Shown: positions 34,271 through 44,325, counted from the stretch's first letter. The stretch is DNA of 64,000 nucleotides from Streptomyces sp. MNU76 (GCF_020982545.1 NZ_JAJKLK010000003.1:1116001-1180000), one strand, 5' to 3'. Notes: generated from the sequence alone by a model not told the origin. Program-made: numbers and translations.

Positions 34271-34885
34271 ATGACGTCGCAGGCAGCGGACGGGCCGGAG
34301 ACGGCCGTCGCCTCGCGCCGCTCCAAGCTCACGCCCGAGCGCGAGCAGGAGTTCTTCGACGCTGTGCTCGAACAGATCCGTGAGTGCGGCTATGACTCGG
34401 TCACCATGGAGGGCGTCGCCGCGAGCACCCGGTGCAGCAAGTCGACGCTCTACCGGCAGTGGCGGACGAAACCACAGTTCGTGGCGGCCGCGCTGCGCGC
34501 ACGCCGCAGTGTCCGCTTCGCGGGCATCGACACCGGCACCCTCGCCGGTGACCTGCGCGAGGTGGCCCGGCGCGCCGGGGAGGGCTACGTTCTGGAGGGG
34601 CGGCTGTTGCAGGCCCTCGGCCATGCGGTCGTGCAGGACGAGGAGCTGAAGGCGGCCCTGCGCGACGCGCTGGTGGAGCCGGAGATCGACGCGCTCCGGG
34701 CGATGATCGCCCGCGGGGTGGCGCGGGGCGAGGTCCCGGCCGACCACCCGGCGCTGGAGTTCGTCCCGGCGCAGATCTTCGGCGTCCTGAGGGCCCGGCC
34801 GGTGCTGGAGGGCCGGGACGCGGACGAGACGTACATCATCAAGTTCATGGAGGCGGCCGTGCTCCCGACGCTCGGCCTCGTGTAG
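34271..34885 (+). CDS. TetR-family transcriptional regulator
   Basis: The 204-residue product has an N-terminal helix-turn-helix: FFDAVLEQIRECGYDSVTME, GVAASTRCSKSTLYRQW. The C-terminal ligand/dimer domain includes EGYVLEGRLLQALGHAVVQD. ATG follows AAGGAG. The gene is divergent from the PAP2-DMT pair; the shared 220-bp gap is filled by the iteron array, so it very likely represses that pair and itself. Ligand unknown. Confidence 0.9.
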   Translation: MTSQAADGPETAVASRRSKLTPEREQEFFDAVLEQIRECGYDSVTMEGVAASTRCSKSTLYRQWRTKPQFVAAALRARRSVRFAGIDTGTLAGDLREVARRAGEGYVLEGRLLQALGHAVVQDEELKAALRDALVEPEIDALRAMIARGVARGEVPADHPALEFVPAQIFGVLRARPVLEGRDADETYIIKFMEAAVLPTLGLV

Positions 34886-34965
34886 GGCTCAGGCCGCCGT
34901 CCGTGAACCGACCGGACGACGACCTGATCGCGCCGCACCGTGGGGACGGGGGCGGCGCGTAACCC

Positions 34966-35012
34966 CGGCCGGGTGGGGTTCCTCTGGAGCGGAGAGGAAT
35001 CCCACCCGGCCG
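34966..35012. terminator. Strong hairpin between convergent genes
   Basis: CGGCCGGGTGGGGTTCCTCT (34966-34985) pairs with 34993-35012 with one mismatch in 20 and a 7-nt loop. It lies between the plus-strand TetR gene and the minus-strand DUF2510 gene, fitting a bidirectional terminator. Confidence 0.75.
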
Positions 35013-35048
35013 ACTGTTTCCCGCCGGGGCGGGGCTGAGGCCGGTGGC

Positions 35049-36078
35049 TCACACGTCCTGGCCGCTGCCCCCGCTGATCGACGCCTTCTTGATGCCGTTG
35101 GTGATCTCGTCGATGACCGACTGCTCGGGTGCCTTGTCGCTCACGTCGATGCCGAAGCGGACGACGACGAGCCGTGAGGAGTCGGCGGGGGAGGGGAAGA
35201 CGAGCGACTCGACATAGCCGTCGTCACCCTTGCCCGTGATCACCTTCCAGCGGACGTGGTAGCCCTTCTCGCCGGCCACGGTCACCGCCTTCGAGGCCAG
35301 CTCCTCGTGCGAGGTGATCTTGCCGTAGCCCTCGGTGCCGTAGGCGTCCTCGGCGGCCTGGGCGATGTCCTCCTTGGCGGCCGCCTCGGCCGTCGTGGCC
35401 TTCAGCTTCAACAGCTCGGCGGGGGTCGAGTAGGCGCCGCCGCGCGTGCACGTCTTCGTCGGGTCGGCCGGGCAGTCGTACGACGCCTCGGTCGTCACCT
35501 GCGCGCCGACCTGCAACGGTGAGGTGACCCAGCCCTCGGGCACGGGGATGCTGATGCCGCTGGTCGTGTCGGTGGCGTACCCCTCCTCCTGCGGCGGCTG
35601 CCCCGACCCGTCCGGCGCAGGCGTCTGACCACCGGAACCGCCGGAGCCACCGGGCCCGCCGTTGCCGCCCGGTCCCCTGGCCGCCGTCGTCGCCCGCCCG
35701 CCGTTCTGCCCGCCGGGTCCCTGGGACGTCGTACTGCCTTCGCCACCACCGTCGTTGCTGGTCAGCGCGTACACGCCCACGCCGATGCTGGCCAGCACCG
35801 CGGCGGCCACGGCCACGGCTATCCCGGTGCGCAGGCCGCGCCTGGGGGTGGGGGCCGGGGCCGGGTAGCCGGGGTACCCGGGGTGTCCGGGTGGCCCCGG
35901 GCCCCTGCGGGTAGGGCCCGGTGCCTGGCGGGTAGGCCGGCGGACCGAACCCCGCGGCCGAGCCGACGGGGCGGATCTGGTCCGTCCACGCCTTGCCGTC
36001 CCACCAGCGCTCGGTGGCGGGCGCGTCACTTGTCTGGCCGGGGTCGGGGTACCAGCCGGGAGGAGTCACCTGCGTCAT
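35049..36078 (-). CDS. DUF2510 membrane-anchored protein, frame broken once
   Basis: The N-terminus from ATG 36078 is a DUF2510 module (TPPGWYPDPGQTSDAPATER, then WWDGKAWTDQIRP) followed by a Pro/Gly-rich linker. After about 60 residues the frame must shift by one. Removing one base from the CCCC run at 35895-35898 joins it to GHPGYPGYPAPAPTPRRGLR, a membrane segment TGIAVAVAAAVLASIGVGVYAL and an extracellular domain (GISIPVPEGWVTSPLQVG, ESLVFPSPADSSRLVVVRF). This is a common actinobacterial cell-envelope architecture of unknown function. The break is in a homopolymer and may be a sequencing error. Confidence 0.75.
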
Positions 36079-37392
36079 GGGGGAACCGTATGAGGCCGGA
36101 GTGAAAACCGGATGAGAGGGGCGGGTATTCACGCGCGCCCGCCGCAGTTCCGGGGGCGTGCGGGGGTCGCCCGAAGGTGTTCGGAGGTCCGGACGCCCGA
36201 CTGTCCGGCCAACTGGTGGGCTGTCCAGGGCTGTCGTCCGGTGGCGCTGCGGCCCGGTAGTCCGGCGGCCCGGTAGCCCCGGCTGTCCGGTCGTTCGGGC
36301 GCGAGAGCATGGCCGGACCGGGCCCCGCCATCAGCCCGACGACCGTGCCCGCCGCGAAGACGGCGAGCCCCTTCGCCACGGTCGAAGTACCGGGGTCCTG
36401 GAGGAGGTTGAGCAGCGGCAGCGCCAGCACGGTCACTGACAGGGCGCCCGTGAGCATGACCGGCCGCCGGCCCACCCGGTCACTGAGCCGGCCGGCCGGG
36501 AGGATCGTGGCCGCGAAGCCGAGATTGGCGAGCACAGTGGCCAGCAGCGCCTGCCGGAAGGTGGCATCCAGACTGTTCTGGAGGTAGGAGGGCGGTACGA
36601 CCAGGAAGGTGTAACCGGCCGCCGCCCAGCCCATGACGCGACCGGCACCGAGCGCGATGGCCCGGGCGGTGTCGCGGGCCGGCGGCCGGACCGGCGCCGT
36701 TCCCTCCTCGCTCTCCCGCCGGAAGGCCGGCGTCTCGTCCAGCCGCAACCGCAGCCACAGCGCGCCGAGGCCGAGCGGCAGGGTCGCCAGGAACGGCAGC
36801 CGCCACCCCCACGACCCCAGTTCCGCGGGGGAGAGGACGGTGGCGAGGAACGCGGCGACCCCCGCCCCGCCGAGCAGCCCCAGCGCCACCGTGAACGACT
36901 GCCACGCCCCGTACAGTCCTCTCCTGCCGGCCGGCGCGAACTCCGTCAGCACCGACACCGCGCCGCCGAACTCCCCGCCCGCCGACAGCCCTTGGAGCAC
37001 CCGGAGCAGCGTCAGCAGCCAGGGCGCGGCCGCGCCGACGGTGTCGTACGTGGGGAGCGCGCCGATCAGCGTCGTCGCGACCGTCATCAGGACGATCACC
37101 AGCACCAGCACCGGACGGCGGCCGACACGGTCACCGAGCCTGCCGAACAGGGCGGCGCCCACCGGCCGGAAGAAGAACGCCAGCGCGAACGAGGCGTACG
37201 TCCGCACGAGCGCCTCGGCCTCGCCGCCGCCCTCCGGTGTGAAGAAGCGCGCGGCGGTGATCGTCGCGAAGTACCCGTACACCCCGAACTCGTACCACTC
37301 GATGAAGTTCCCCACGGCCCCCGCGAACAGGGCCCTGCGCGACCCCCGGTCCGCACGGAACGGGGCCCCGGGCCGGGGGCGGGCGCTGTCAT
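36026..37392 (-). pseudogene. MFS transporter (metabolite:H+ symporter type), frameshifted and 3'-truncated
   Basis: ATG 37392 has AAGGAG upstream. One missing base near the GGGGG run at 37375-37379 separates MTAPAP from the body RGSRRALFAGAVGNFIEWYE, GVYGYFATITAARFF, FFRPVGAALFGRLGDRVGRR and LLRVLQGLSAGGEFGGAVSV. This is the sugar/MHS symporter signature. Homology runs through the ninth membrane segment and stops at GLMAGPGPAMLS (36302). The remaining three segments are replaced by a low-complexity tail from a CTGTCCGG-rich repeat region (36170-36300), reading into the DUF2510 gene. Even with the frame fixed it lacks about 110 residues, so it is probably inactive. Confidence 0.7.
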
Positions 37393-37637
37393 ACCGTCTC
37401 CTTCGCGGAGTGGGGAACGGCCCGCCACCGAAAACCGGAAAATCGGCCTTCGAGCACGGGAAGTTGACTGTCCATCACCTTCAACGCGCCAGGTGGGCGG
37501 CTGGATGCGTCGCCACCCGGCGGCCCGATGTCACCCGACATGGCCATAGGTACCCCGACCGGCCTCCACTTCGACTGCCAGAGGGCTACGCTCAATGACC
37601 TGTGCATCGTTGCGGACGACACGGGGAGGTAGCGGAA

Positions 37638-40310
37638 ATGACGGAGGCTCGGCCCGACGGGGCAGCCTCGGCTTCCCTGTGGGAGCGCGACGCGGAGATC
37701 ACCGCCGTCACGGAGGCGATCGACGAACTGTGCGTCGACAAGGCGTCCCCCGGCAGTGTGCTGGTCTTCACCGGTGAGGCGGGCGTCGGCAAGACCGCTC
37801 TCCTCACCGAGGCCCGCCGGATCGCCGAGGAGCGCGGCTGCCACGTCTGGTACGCACGCGGCGGCGAGACCGTCACCTCCGTTCCCTTCCACGTCGTACG
37901 GCAGTTGCTGCAGCCCGGACTGATGGGGCTGATGGAGGAGGAGGCGCGCGAGTATCTGGGCGACTGGTACGACATCTCCGGACCCGCCCTCGGGCTGGCC
38001 GAGCCGGGCGAGGGCCAGGCGGACCCGCAGGGCGTGTGCGAGGGCCTCGTCGCCGCCGTGAACCGCCTCGTGCGCCGCGCCTGGCCGCTCGTTCTGCTGA
38101 TCGACGACATCCACTGGGCCGACCAGGAGACGTTGCACTGGCTGTCCACCCTCGCCGACCGTCTGACCGAGATGTGCGTCCTGGTCGTGGTGGCCCGCCG
38201 GCCCGGCGAGGCCACCGGCGAACGCGCTCGCCACCTCAGCCGGATCGCCGCCAAGGCACGCCCCGTCACCACACTCCAGGCGCTCACCCCGAAGGCCACC
38301 GCGGGGCTCACCCGCGCGACGCTCGGCCGGCACGCCGACGACCCCTTCTGCCGCGAGGTGTGGGCGGTCACCGGTGGCAACGCGTACAACACCGTCGAAC
38401 TGCTCGCCAAGGTGAAGGACTGCGGACTGGATCCGGTCGAGGACTCAGCCGGCGAACTGCGCGCCCTGGACCGCTCGGCGCGCGGCACCGGCCTCGTCGC
38501 GCGCCTGGAGGAACTGGGGGTCGAGGCCACACGGTTCGCGTGGGCCGCGGCCATCCTCCACACCGGGATAACCGTCGACATCGTGGCCCGCCTCGCCAGC
38601 CTGCCCCGGGCCTCGGCCTCGGAGTGCGCCGAGTTGCTGACCGCGGCCCGTATCCTCACCGAGCCGGATCCGGCCAACCGTCAGGCGGACGCCGGGGACC
38701 TGGAGTTCGTCCACCCGCTGATCGCCACCGCCGTCTACGACTCGATCCCGGCGGGCATCCGCACCGCGTTCCACGGAGTCGCCGCGACGGCCGTCACCGA
38801 ATCCGGGCGCGGCGCCGCCGCGGCCTCCCGCCACCTCATCGAGGTGCACCCGGACGGCGAGGCCGAGCTGGTCGAGCAGTTGCGTGCCGCCGCGGCCGAA
38901 CATCTGGCCGTGGGCGCCCCCGAGGCCGCCCGTCGCTGTCTGGAGCGCGCCCTGAAGGAGCCGCCGCAGCCGGACGTCCGGGTCCGCGTGCTCTACGAAC
39001 TGGGCTGCGCCACCCTCCTGACCTCGCCCTCCACCACGATCGAATACCTCCGCTCGGCACTCGCCGAGCCGGGCCTCGACAGCGCCGAGCGCGTGGACGC
39101 GGTCTTCCGCCTCTCCCAGGTGCTGCTCCACAACGACCAGTTGCACGAGGCCGTCCGTACGCTGGACGCGGAGATCGGCCGACTGGAACCCGGACCCTCC
39201 CGGATGCGGCTGCAGGCCGCGCGCTACATGTGGGAAGGCGTCCACGCCGGCGAGGAACTCCCACCGACCCATTCCCAGGAACTCGCCGCCCTCGCGGCGA
39301 CCTGCACCGGCCGGGACAACTCCGAACGCGCGCTGCTCATCCTCCGGGGCTTCGACGCGATGACACGCGGCGAGAACGCCGAGGAGGTGGTCGAGTTCTG
39401 CGACCGAGCCCTCGTCAACGGCCGCCTCGCGCCCGGACTCGGCTGGACCGACACCGAGTGGGGCATCGAACTGCTCCTGATGCTGGCCACCGCATACGCC
39501 TACGCGGACCGCCTCGACCGGGCCGAGAGCCTGTACACGCAAGCCCTGCGCACCTACGAGTCCGCCGGCTGGAGCGGAGGCCACCTCGCGCTGGCCCACG
39601 CCTACGTCGGGCTCGGCCACCGCATGCGGGGCCGGCTCAGGGACGCCGAGGCCTCGCTGCGCCAGTCGCTCGTGCTCGCCGAGGGAGTCGGCCGCGGACT
39701 GCCTCTGTACTGGACCACGACCGCCAACCTCGTCGACACGCTGCTCGTGCGCGGCCACGTCGACGAGGCCTGGGCGGTCGCCGAGCAGTACAACTTCGCG
39801 CCGCCGTACCCGTCCACCATCGTGCTGCCCGAACCGCGCTCCGTGCGAGGGCGGTTGCTGCTCGCGATGGGCCGTACCAAGGAGGGCATCAACGAACTGG
39901 AGGCCGCCGAGAAGGCGACGGCGGTCCGGGGTCACCACAACCCCGTCTCCGCCACCTGGGGCAGCGCCCTCGCACGGGCCCTCGCCACCGAGGACCCGCG
40001 CCGTGCCGCCGAACTCGCCGCGAGCGTCCGCCGCCGTGCCGAACGCTTCGGTACGGACACCGCCATCGGCGAGGCCCTGCGCGTCGAGGCGTCCCTGGCC
40101 ACCGGCCGCACGGCCGTCTCGCTCTACGCCCAGGCGGTCACGTACCTGGCGGCCTCGCCCTCCGCGTACGAGCACGCCGCGGCCCGCGTCGAGTACGGCA
40201 CCGCCAGCCGCTCGGTCTCCGAACTCAACCGGGGGCTGACGCTCGCCGAGTCCTGCGGTGCCGACGGACTGGCCAGGCAGGCACGGGAGGAACTCGCCCG
40301 GCTCGGGTAG
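37638..40310 (+). CDS. LAL-type AAA ATPase regulator without C-terminal LuxR domain
   Basis: The 890-residue product starts after GGGAGGT and has Walker A FTGEAGVGKTALLTEARR, Walker B LVLLIDDIHWADQETLHW and a sensor region VVVARRPGE, as in large ATP-binding LuxR (LAL) regulators. A long helical-repeat (TPR-like) half follows with YELGCATLLTSPSTTIEYLR and LMLATAYAYADRLDRAESLY. It ends GLARQAREELARLG, just where a LuxR helix-turn-helix normally begins, and no HTH is found in any frame before the next gene. It may work as a signalling ATPase without DNA binding or be a truncated regulator. The 245 bp before it, 37393-37637, hold its promoter. It is convergent with pcaL. Confidence 0.8.
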   Translation: MTEARPDGAASASLWERDAEITAVTEAIDELCVDKASPGSVLVFTGEAGVGKTALLTEARRIAEERGCHVWYARGGETVTSVPFHVVRQLLQPGLMGLMEEEAREYLGDWYDISGPALGLAEPGEGQADPQGVCEGLVAAVNRLVRRAWPLVLLIDDIHWADQETLHWLSTLADRLTEMCVLVVVARRPGEATGERARHLSRIAAKARPVTTLQALTPKATAGLTRATLGRHADDPFCREVWAVTGGNAYNTVELLAKVKDCGLDPVEDSAGELRALDRSARGTGLVARLEELGVEATRFAWAAAILHTGITVDIVARLASLPRASASECAELLTAARILTEPDPANRQADAGDLEFVHPLIATAVYDSIPAGIRTAFHGVAATAVTESGRGAAAASRHLIEVHPDGEAELVEQLRAAAAEHLAVGAPEAARRCLERALKEPPQPDVRVRVLYELGCATLLTSPSTTIEYLRSALAEPGLDSAERVDAVFRLSQVLLHNDQLHEAVRTLDAEIGRLEPGPSRMRLQAARYMWEGVHAGEELPPTHSQELAALAATCTGRDNSERALLILRGFDAMTRGENAEEVVEFCDRALVNGRLAPGLGWTDTEWGIELLLMLATAYAYADRLDRAESLYTQALRTYESAGWSGGHLALAHAYVGLGHRMRGRLRDAEASLRQSLVLAEGVGRGLPLYWTTTANLVDTLLVRGHVDEAWAVAEQYNFAPPYPSTIVLPEPRSVRGRLLLAMGRTKEGINELEAAEKATAVRGHHNPVSATWGSALARALATEDPRRAAELAASVRRRAERFGTDTAIGEALRVEASLATGRTAVSLYAQAVTYLAASPSAYEHAAARVEYGTASRSVSELNRGLTLAESCGADGLARQAREELARLG

Positions 40311-40413
40311 GGGCGGGGGCCGGGGCCACGCCGGGCGTCCGCGGTCGGGCGCCGCGCTACGAGGTGCCGTCCGCGGTCGGGCGTCTCGACGTGAAGTCCC
40401 GTCCGAGGCCCGG

Positions 40414-41544
40414 TCAGTCCTGCCCCTCCTCCGCCAACACCCGCTGCGCCGCCGCGAACGCCGAGTTCGCCGCCGGGACGCCGCAGTAGACCGCCGACTG
40501 CAGGAGGACGGCGGCGATGTCCTCCGGGGTGAGGCCGTTGCGGCGGGCCGCGCGGATGTGCATGGACAGTTCGTCGTAGTGGCCGTGGGCGATCAGCGCG
40601 GTCAGTGTGATCATGCTGCGTTCGCGGCGCGACAGCGTCGGATCGGTCCAGATCTCGCCCCACGCGTAGCGGGAGATGAAGTCCTGGAACCGGGCCGTGA
40701 ACGGGGTCTGCCGGGACTGGGCGCGGTCCACGTGCGCATCGCCGAGCACCTGGCGCCGCACCTCCATCCCGCGCCGCGCGTACCCGTCGAAGTGCCCGCG
40801 CAGCGCGGCCAGTACGGCCTCCGGCCGCTCCGCGGGGGCGAGATGCGACGCCCCCGCGATCTCGGTGAGCGTCGCCCCGGGCACCGCGTCCGCGATCTCC
40901 CGCAGATGTGCGGGCGGCGTCGCCGGATCCTGTCGGCCGGCGACGAGGAGCGTGGGCGCGGTGATCCCGGCCAGCTCCTCGCGGATGTCGAACGCGGCGA
41001 GCGCGTCGCAGCACGCGGCATACGCCTCCGGGTCGGCCCTGCGGTGGTCCTCCACCAGCTCCGGCACGGTGAACCCGGGCGTGAACCACCGCGAGTCGGC
41101 CGTCTCGGCGAGCCCGGCCAGCCCCTGCCGACCCTCCCGGCGCACCAGCTCCGCCCGCTCCCGCCACGGCTTGGCACCGTTGAAGTGGGCCGAGGAACAG
41201 AGCACGGCCAGGGAGGAGACCCGCTCCGGGTGGTGCGCCGCCAGCCACAGACCGACCGCACCGCCCAGGGACACCCCCGCGTACGCGAACCGTTCGACAC
41301 CCAGTGCGTCCGCCAGGCCCAGCACCAGGGCGCCCAGGTCGGCCACCGTCGCCCCCGGCCCGATCAGCCCGGCGGAGGAGTCACCGTGCCCCGGCAGGTC
41401 CCAGCGGACCACCCGGTGCGTGATCGACAGCTCGGGCGCCACCTTGTCCCAGAGCCGGGTGGACGTGCCGAGGGAGGGGCCGAGCAGCAGGGGAGGGGCG
41501 GAAGTCGGGCCTTCCGCACGGTGGTTGAGCAGCTTGTCGGTCAA
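40414..41544 (-). CDS. pcaL: Fused beta-ketoadipate enol-lactone hydrolase / carboxymuconolactone decarboxylase
   Basis: The 376-residue fusion has an alpha/beta-hydrolase half (nucleophile elbow YAGVSLGGAVGLW, RQDPATPP, ASHLAPAERPE) equal to PcaD. A C-terminal half of about 120 residues equals PcaC (FISRYAWGEIWTDPTLSRRE, ALIAHGHYDELSMHIRAA, VYCGVPAANSAFA). It converts 4-carboxymuconolactone through enol-lactone to beta-ketoadipate. TTG at 41544 overlaps the pcaB stop. It is last in the pcaHGBL order typical of Streptomyces. With pcaIJF broken, its product has no local next step. Confidence 0.93.
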   Translation of the reverse strand: MTDKLLNHRAEGPTSAPPLLLGPSLGTSTRLWDKVAPELSITHRVVRWDLPGHGDSSAGLIGPGATVADLGALVLGLADALGVERFAYAGVSLGGAVGLWLAAHHPERVSSLAVLCSSAHFNGAKPWRERAELVRREGRQGLAGLAETADSRWFTPGFTVPELVEDHRRADPEAYAACCDALAAFDIREELAGITAPTLLVAGRQDPATPPAHLREIADAVPGATLTEIAGASHLAPAERPEAVLAALRGHFDGYARRGMEVRRQVLGDAHVDRAQSRQTPFTARFQDFISRYAWGEIWTDPTLSRRERSMITLTALIAHGHYDELSMHIRAARRNGLTPEDIAAVLLQSAVYCGVPAANSAFAAAQRVLAEEGQD

Positions 41545-42872
41545 CGTCGCTCCAGTGCGCGGTCGGTGAGGGATCCGGCGGAGCCGGTGTAACGGCTGGG
41601 ATCAGTGAGGTTCGCGAGGTCGAGGTCCTTCAACTCCGGTTCCTCGGCGAGGAGTTCGCCCAGCGAGCGCCCCTCCGCGTAGACGCGCTCGGCGGTCCGG
41701 GTCAGCAGTTCCTTGGCGCGGGCCCTGCCCAGCACCGGCGCGAGCTCGGCGGCCAGCCGCTCCGAGACGATCAGCCCGTGGGTGAGGTCCAGGTGCCGGC
41801 GCATCGCGCCGGGGTCCACCCGGAGCCCCAGCGTGAGCTCCACCGCGTCCCGGGCGGCGCCCCCGACCAGCCGGAGCAGTTCGCGCAACGGCTCCCACTC
41901 CGCGTGCCACGCCCCGGCCGGCCGCTCGTCCTCGGCCGTCAGCGCCGCGTACAACGTCGCCGCCAGGTGGGGCGCCCGCCGGGCCGCCGCCGCGATGAGC
42001 GTCGACCGTACCGGGTTCGCCTTGTGCGGCATCGCCGACGAACCGCCCCCGCTGCCCTCGGCGACCTCCGCGATCTCGGTACGGGCCAGGGTGAGCACGT
42101 CCACCGCGAGCTTGCCCAGGGCGCCGGCGGTGAACGCCAGCGCTCCGGCCAGGTCCGCTATCGGGGTGCGCAGGGTGTGCCAGGGCAACTCGGGGGCGTG
42201 GAGGCCAAGTTCACGCGCGTAGGCGGCGGTCAGGGCCTGGGTGTCGGCCGCCCCGAAGACCGTGAACGCCGCCAAGGTACCTGCCGCGCCCCCGAGTTGG
42301 GCCGGAAGCGTCGCCCGTACGACGGCGAGCCGGTCCCTGGCGTCCAGGAGCAGCGAGCGCCAGCCGGCCGCCTTCAGACCGAAGGTCGTGGGCACGGCGT
42401 GCTGGGTGAGGGTGCGGCCCGGCATCGCCGTGTCCCGGTGCGCGGCGGCGAGCGCGGCCAGCGCGGACTCCGTACGGCCGAGGTCGGCCAGGACCAGGTC
42501 GAGGGTGCGCGCGGCGACCAGCATCGTCGCCGTGTCCATGATGTCCTGGCTGGTGGCACCCCGGTGCACGTACGGACCGTACTCGGGGCCGACCGCCTCG
42601 GTGAGGTCCGCCACCAGTGGGATCACCGGGTTGCCGCCACCGCGCGCGCGTTCCGCGAGGGAGCGGACGTCCGGGGTCGCGGCGTCCGCCGCCGAGGTCA
42701 CCGCGGGCCCGGCCGCGGCGGGGACCAGCCCCAGCGCGGCCTGGGCGCGGGTCAGCGCGGCCTCGGCGTCGAGCAGCGCCCGCAGATATGCGGTGTCGCT
42801 CGTCGCGGCCGAGGCCGGGGAACCGGCCCACCCGGGGGAGAGCAGACCGGTGTCGGCGTCAGCAGAAGTCAC
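41541..42872 (-). CDS. pcaB: 3-carboxy-cis,cis-muconate cycloisomerase
   Basis: The 443-residue product belongs to the fumarase/aspartase superfamily: signature GGGSSAMPHKANPVRS, with VHRGATSQDIMDTATML and LTQHAVPTTFGLKAAGW as the other two active-site blocks. It cycloisomerises 3-carboxymuconate, the PcaHG product. GTG 42872 overlaps the pcaG stop (GTGA). Length matches PcaB. Confidence 0.93.
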   Translation of the reverse strand: MTSADADTGLLSPGWAGSPASAATSDTAYLRALLDAEAALTRAQAALGLVPAAAGPAVTSAADAATPDVRSLAERARGGGNPVIPLVADLTEAVGPEYGPYVHRGATSQDIMDTATMLVAARTLDLVLADLGRTESALAALAAAHRDTAMPGRTLTQHAVPTTFGLKAAGWRSLLLDARDRLAVVRATLPAQLGGAAGTLAAFTVFGAADTQALTAAYARELGLHAPELPWHTLRTPIADLAGALAFTAGALGKLAVDVLTLARTEIAEVAEGSGGGSSAMPHKANPVRSTLIAAAARRAPHLAATLYAALTAEDERPAGAWHAEWEPLRELLRLVGGAARDAVELTLGLRVDPGAMRRHLDLTHGLIVSERLAAELAPVLGRARAKELLTRTAERVYAEGRSLGELLAEEPELKDLDLANLTDPSRYTGSAGSLTDRALERR

Positions 42873-43474
42873 TGGAACTCCAGGAAGACCGTTTCGCCTT
42901 CGCCCTGAAGGCGGATGTCGAAACGGTAGGTGCCGTTGCCCCGGTCCTCGGCGATCAGCGTGCCCCGGCGCGCCTCGTCCACACGGGACAGCAGCGGGTC
43001 CGCGGCCAGTGCGGCGTCGTCGCCCGGCAGGTAGATCCGGGTGAACAGATGGACCAGCAGGCCCCGGGCGAAGACGCACACGCTGAGGTAGGGCGCGTTC
43101 CGCCCGCGCGCGCCGGGCCGCAGCGTACGCGCGGCCCAGTGACCGCTCGCGTCGGCCTGGACGCGGCCCCAGCCGGTGAACTCCACGCCGTTGCGGCCCA
43201 GGAAGCCGCCGCTCGCGGCGTCGCGGCGCATGGACCCGTCGACGCGGGGGACGTTGCCGTCCGGGTCGGGACCCCACAGCTCCAGGAAGGCGTCCGGCAG
43301 CGGGTTGCCCTCGCCGTCCAGGATGTGGCCCTGGAGGGAGATGGTGTCGGGGTGGCCGAGGGGAGCGATGTCGTCGCCGCCGGGGAAGGGCAGGGCGTGG
43401 CCGTAGAAGGGCCCGACCGTGTGCGACGGGGTCGGGAGGACCGTCTCCGGGCGACTGGTGTCGATCTTCGTCAT
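42869..43474 (-). CDS. pcaG: Protocatechuate 3,4-dioxygenase alpha subunit
   Basis: The 201-residue product reads LPTPSHTVGPFYGHALPFPG, ISLQGHILDGEGNPLPDAFL, ELWGPDPDGNVPR and VFARGLLVHLFTRIYLPGDD, the beta-barrel pattern of the non-iron-binding alpha chain. It starts with ATG 6 nt after pcaH. It assembles with PcaH into the intradiol ring-cleaving dioxygenase. Confidence 0.95.
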   Translation of the reverse strand: MTKIDTSRPETVLPTPSHTVGPFYGHALPFPGGDDIAPLGHPDTISLQGHILDGEGNPLPDAFLELWGPDPDGNVPRVDGSMRRDAASGGFLGRNGVEFTGWGRVQADASGHWAARTLRPGARGRNAPYLSVCVFARGLLVHLFTRIYLPGDDAALAADPLLSRVDEARRGTLIAEDRGNGTYRFDIRLQGEGETVFLEFQ

Positions 43475-43480
43475 GGCAGG

Positions 43481-44254
43481 TCAGCGCCCTTCTTCGATCC
43501 AGGTGGCCTTCGGGCCGTCGAGGACGATGTCCCAGACGTAGCCCATCGAGAACTCCGGTACGGACAGGCTGTGGTCGTACGTCGCGACCAGCCGCTGCCG
43601 GGCGGCGTCGTCCGTCACCGACTGGATGATCGGGTCGTAGGGGAAGAGCGGGTCGCTCGGGAAGTACATCTGTGTCACGAGCCGCTGGGTGAACGCCGTG
43701 CCGAACATCGAGAAGTGGATGTGGGCCGGCCGCCAGGCGTTGAGGTGGTTGCGCCAGGGGTAGGGGCCCGGCTGGATCGTGGTGAAGTGGTAACGGCCGT
43801 CGTCGTCCGTCAGCGTGCGGCCCACGCCGGTGAAGTTCGGGTCCAGCGGCGCGTCGTGCTGCTCGCGCTGGTGGGCGTAGCGGCCCGCCGAGTTGGACTG
43901 CCAGATCTCCACCAGCTGGCCGCGCAGCGGGCGGCCGTCGCGGTCGAGGAGGCGGCCGGTGACCGTGATCCGCTCACCGATCGGCTCGCCGCTGTGCTGC
44001 CGGGTCAGATCGTTGTCGATCTCGGTGATGTCCCGCTCCCCGAAGGCAGGGGAGAACAGCTCCACCAGCTCCGGGTCCTTGGTGACGTCGATGGAGATCG
44101 GCGGCTGTTTCGGGTGCCGCAGCACCGAGGACCGGTAGGGCGTGTAGTCGCGGCGCGGATGGTGCTCCACCGGCGCCCCGTCGGCGACCCGCTTCTCGTA
44201 GGCCGCGTGTTCGACGGCGATTTCCTGGTCGATGTCGTGCTGGGTGAGGGTCAT
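43481..44254 (-). CDS. pcaH: Protocatechuate 3,4-dioxygenase beta subunit
   Basis: The 257-residue product carries the Fe(III) ligand blocks of the catalytic beta chain: NSAGRYAHQREQHD (first Tyr region), GPYPWRNHLNAWRPAHIHFS (Tyr and two His). The N-terminal segment DYTPYRSSVLRHPKQPP is typical. It cleaves protocatechuate to 3-carboxymuconate. ATG follows AGGGA. Upstream lie a palindrome and the ruins of pcaI and pcaF, so it is now the first intact gene of the operon. Confidence 0.95.
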   Translation of the reverse strand: MTLTQHDIDQEIAVEHAAYEKRVADGAPVEHHPRRDYTPYRSSVLRHPKQPPISIDVTKDPELVELFSPAFGERDITEIDNDLTRQHSGEPIGERITVTGRLLDRDGRPLRGQLVEIWQSNSAGRYAHQREQHDAPLDPNFTGVGRTLTDDDGRYHFTTIQPGPYPWRNHLNAWRPAHIHFSMFGTAFTQRLVTQMYFPSDPLFPYDPIIQSVTDDAARQRLVATYDHSLSVPEFSMGYVWDIVLDGPKATWIEEGR

Positions 44255-44276
44255 GAGTGGTGTCCCTGGGGGTTCC

Positions 44277-44325
44277 TGACGTTCACGTCAAAAGGCGGGA
44301 TGGGTGCGGCGCCCCTGAGGGGCGC
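44277..44325. promoter_or_regulatory. Palindrome TGACGT-TC-ACGTCA and adjoining GCGCCCC hairpin in pcaH leader
   Basis: TGACGTTCACGTCA at 44277-44290 is a perfect 6-2-6 inverted repeat 23 nt before pcaH. A hairpin GCGCCCC-TGA-GGGGCGC follows upstream at 44309-44325, with GGGGAACTGCG beside it, as in the dispersed palindrome family. The first may be an operator. The second probably arrived with the repeat that replaced the lost pcaF sequence. Confidence 0.45.

Noticed and set aside
37393..37637. A short gene before the LAL-type ATPase
   Set aside because: No frame there has a credible start signal or conserved-looking sequence; it is treated as promoter region.
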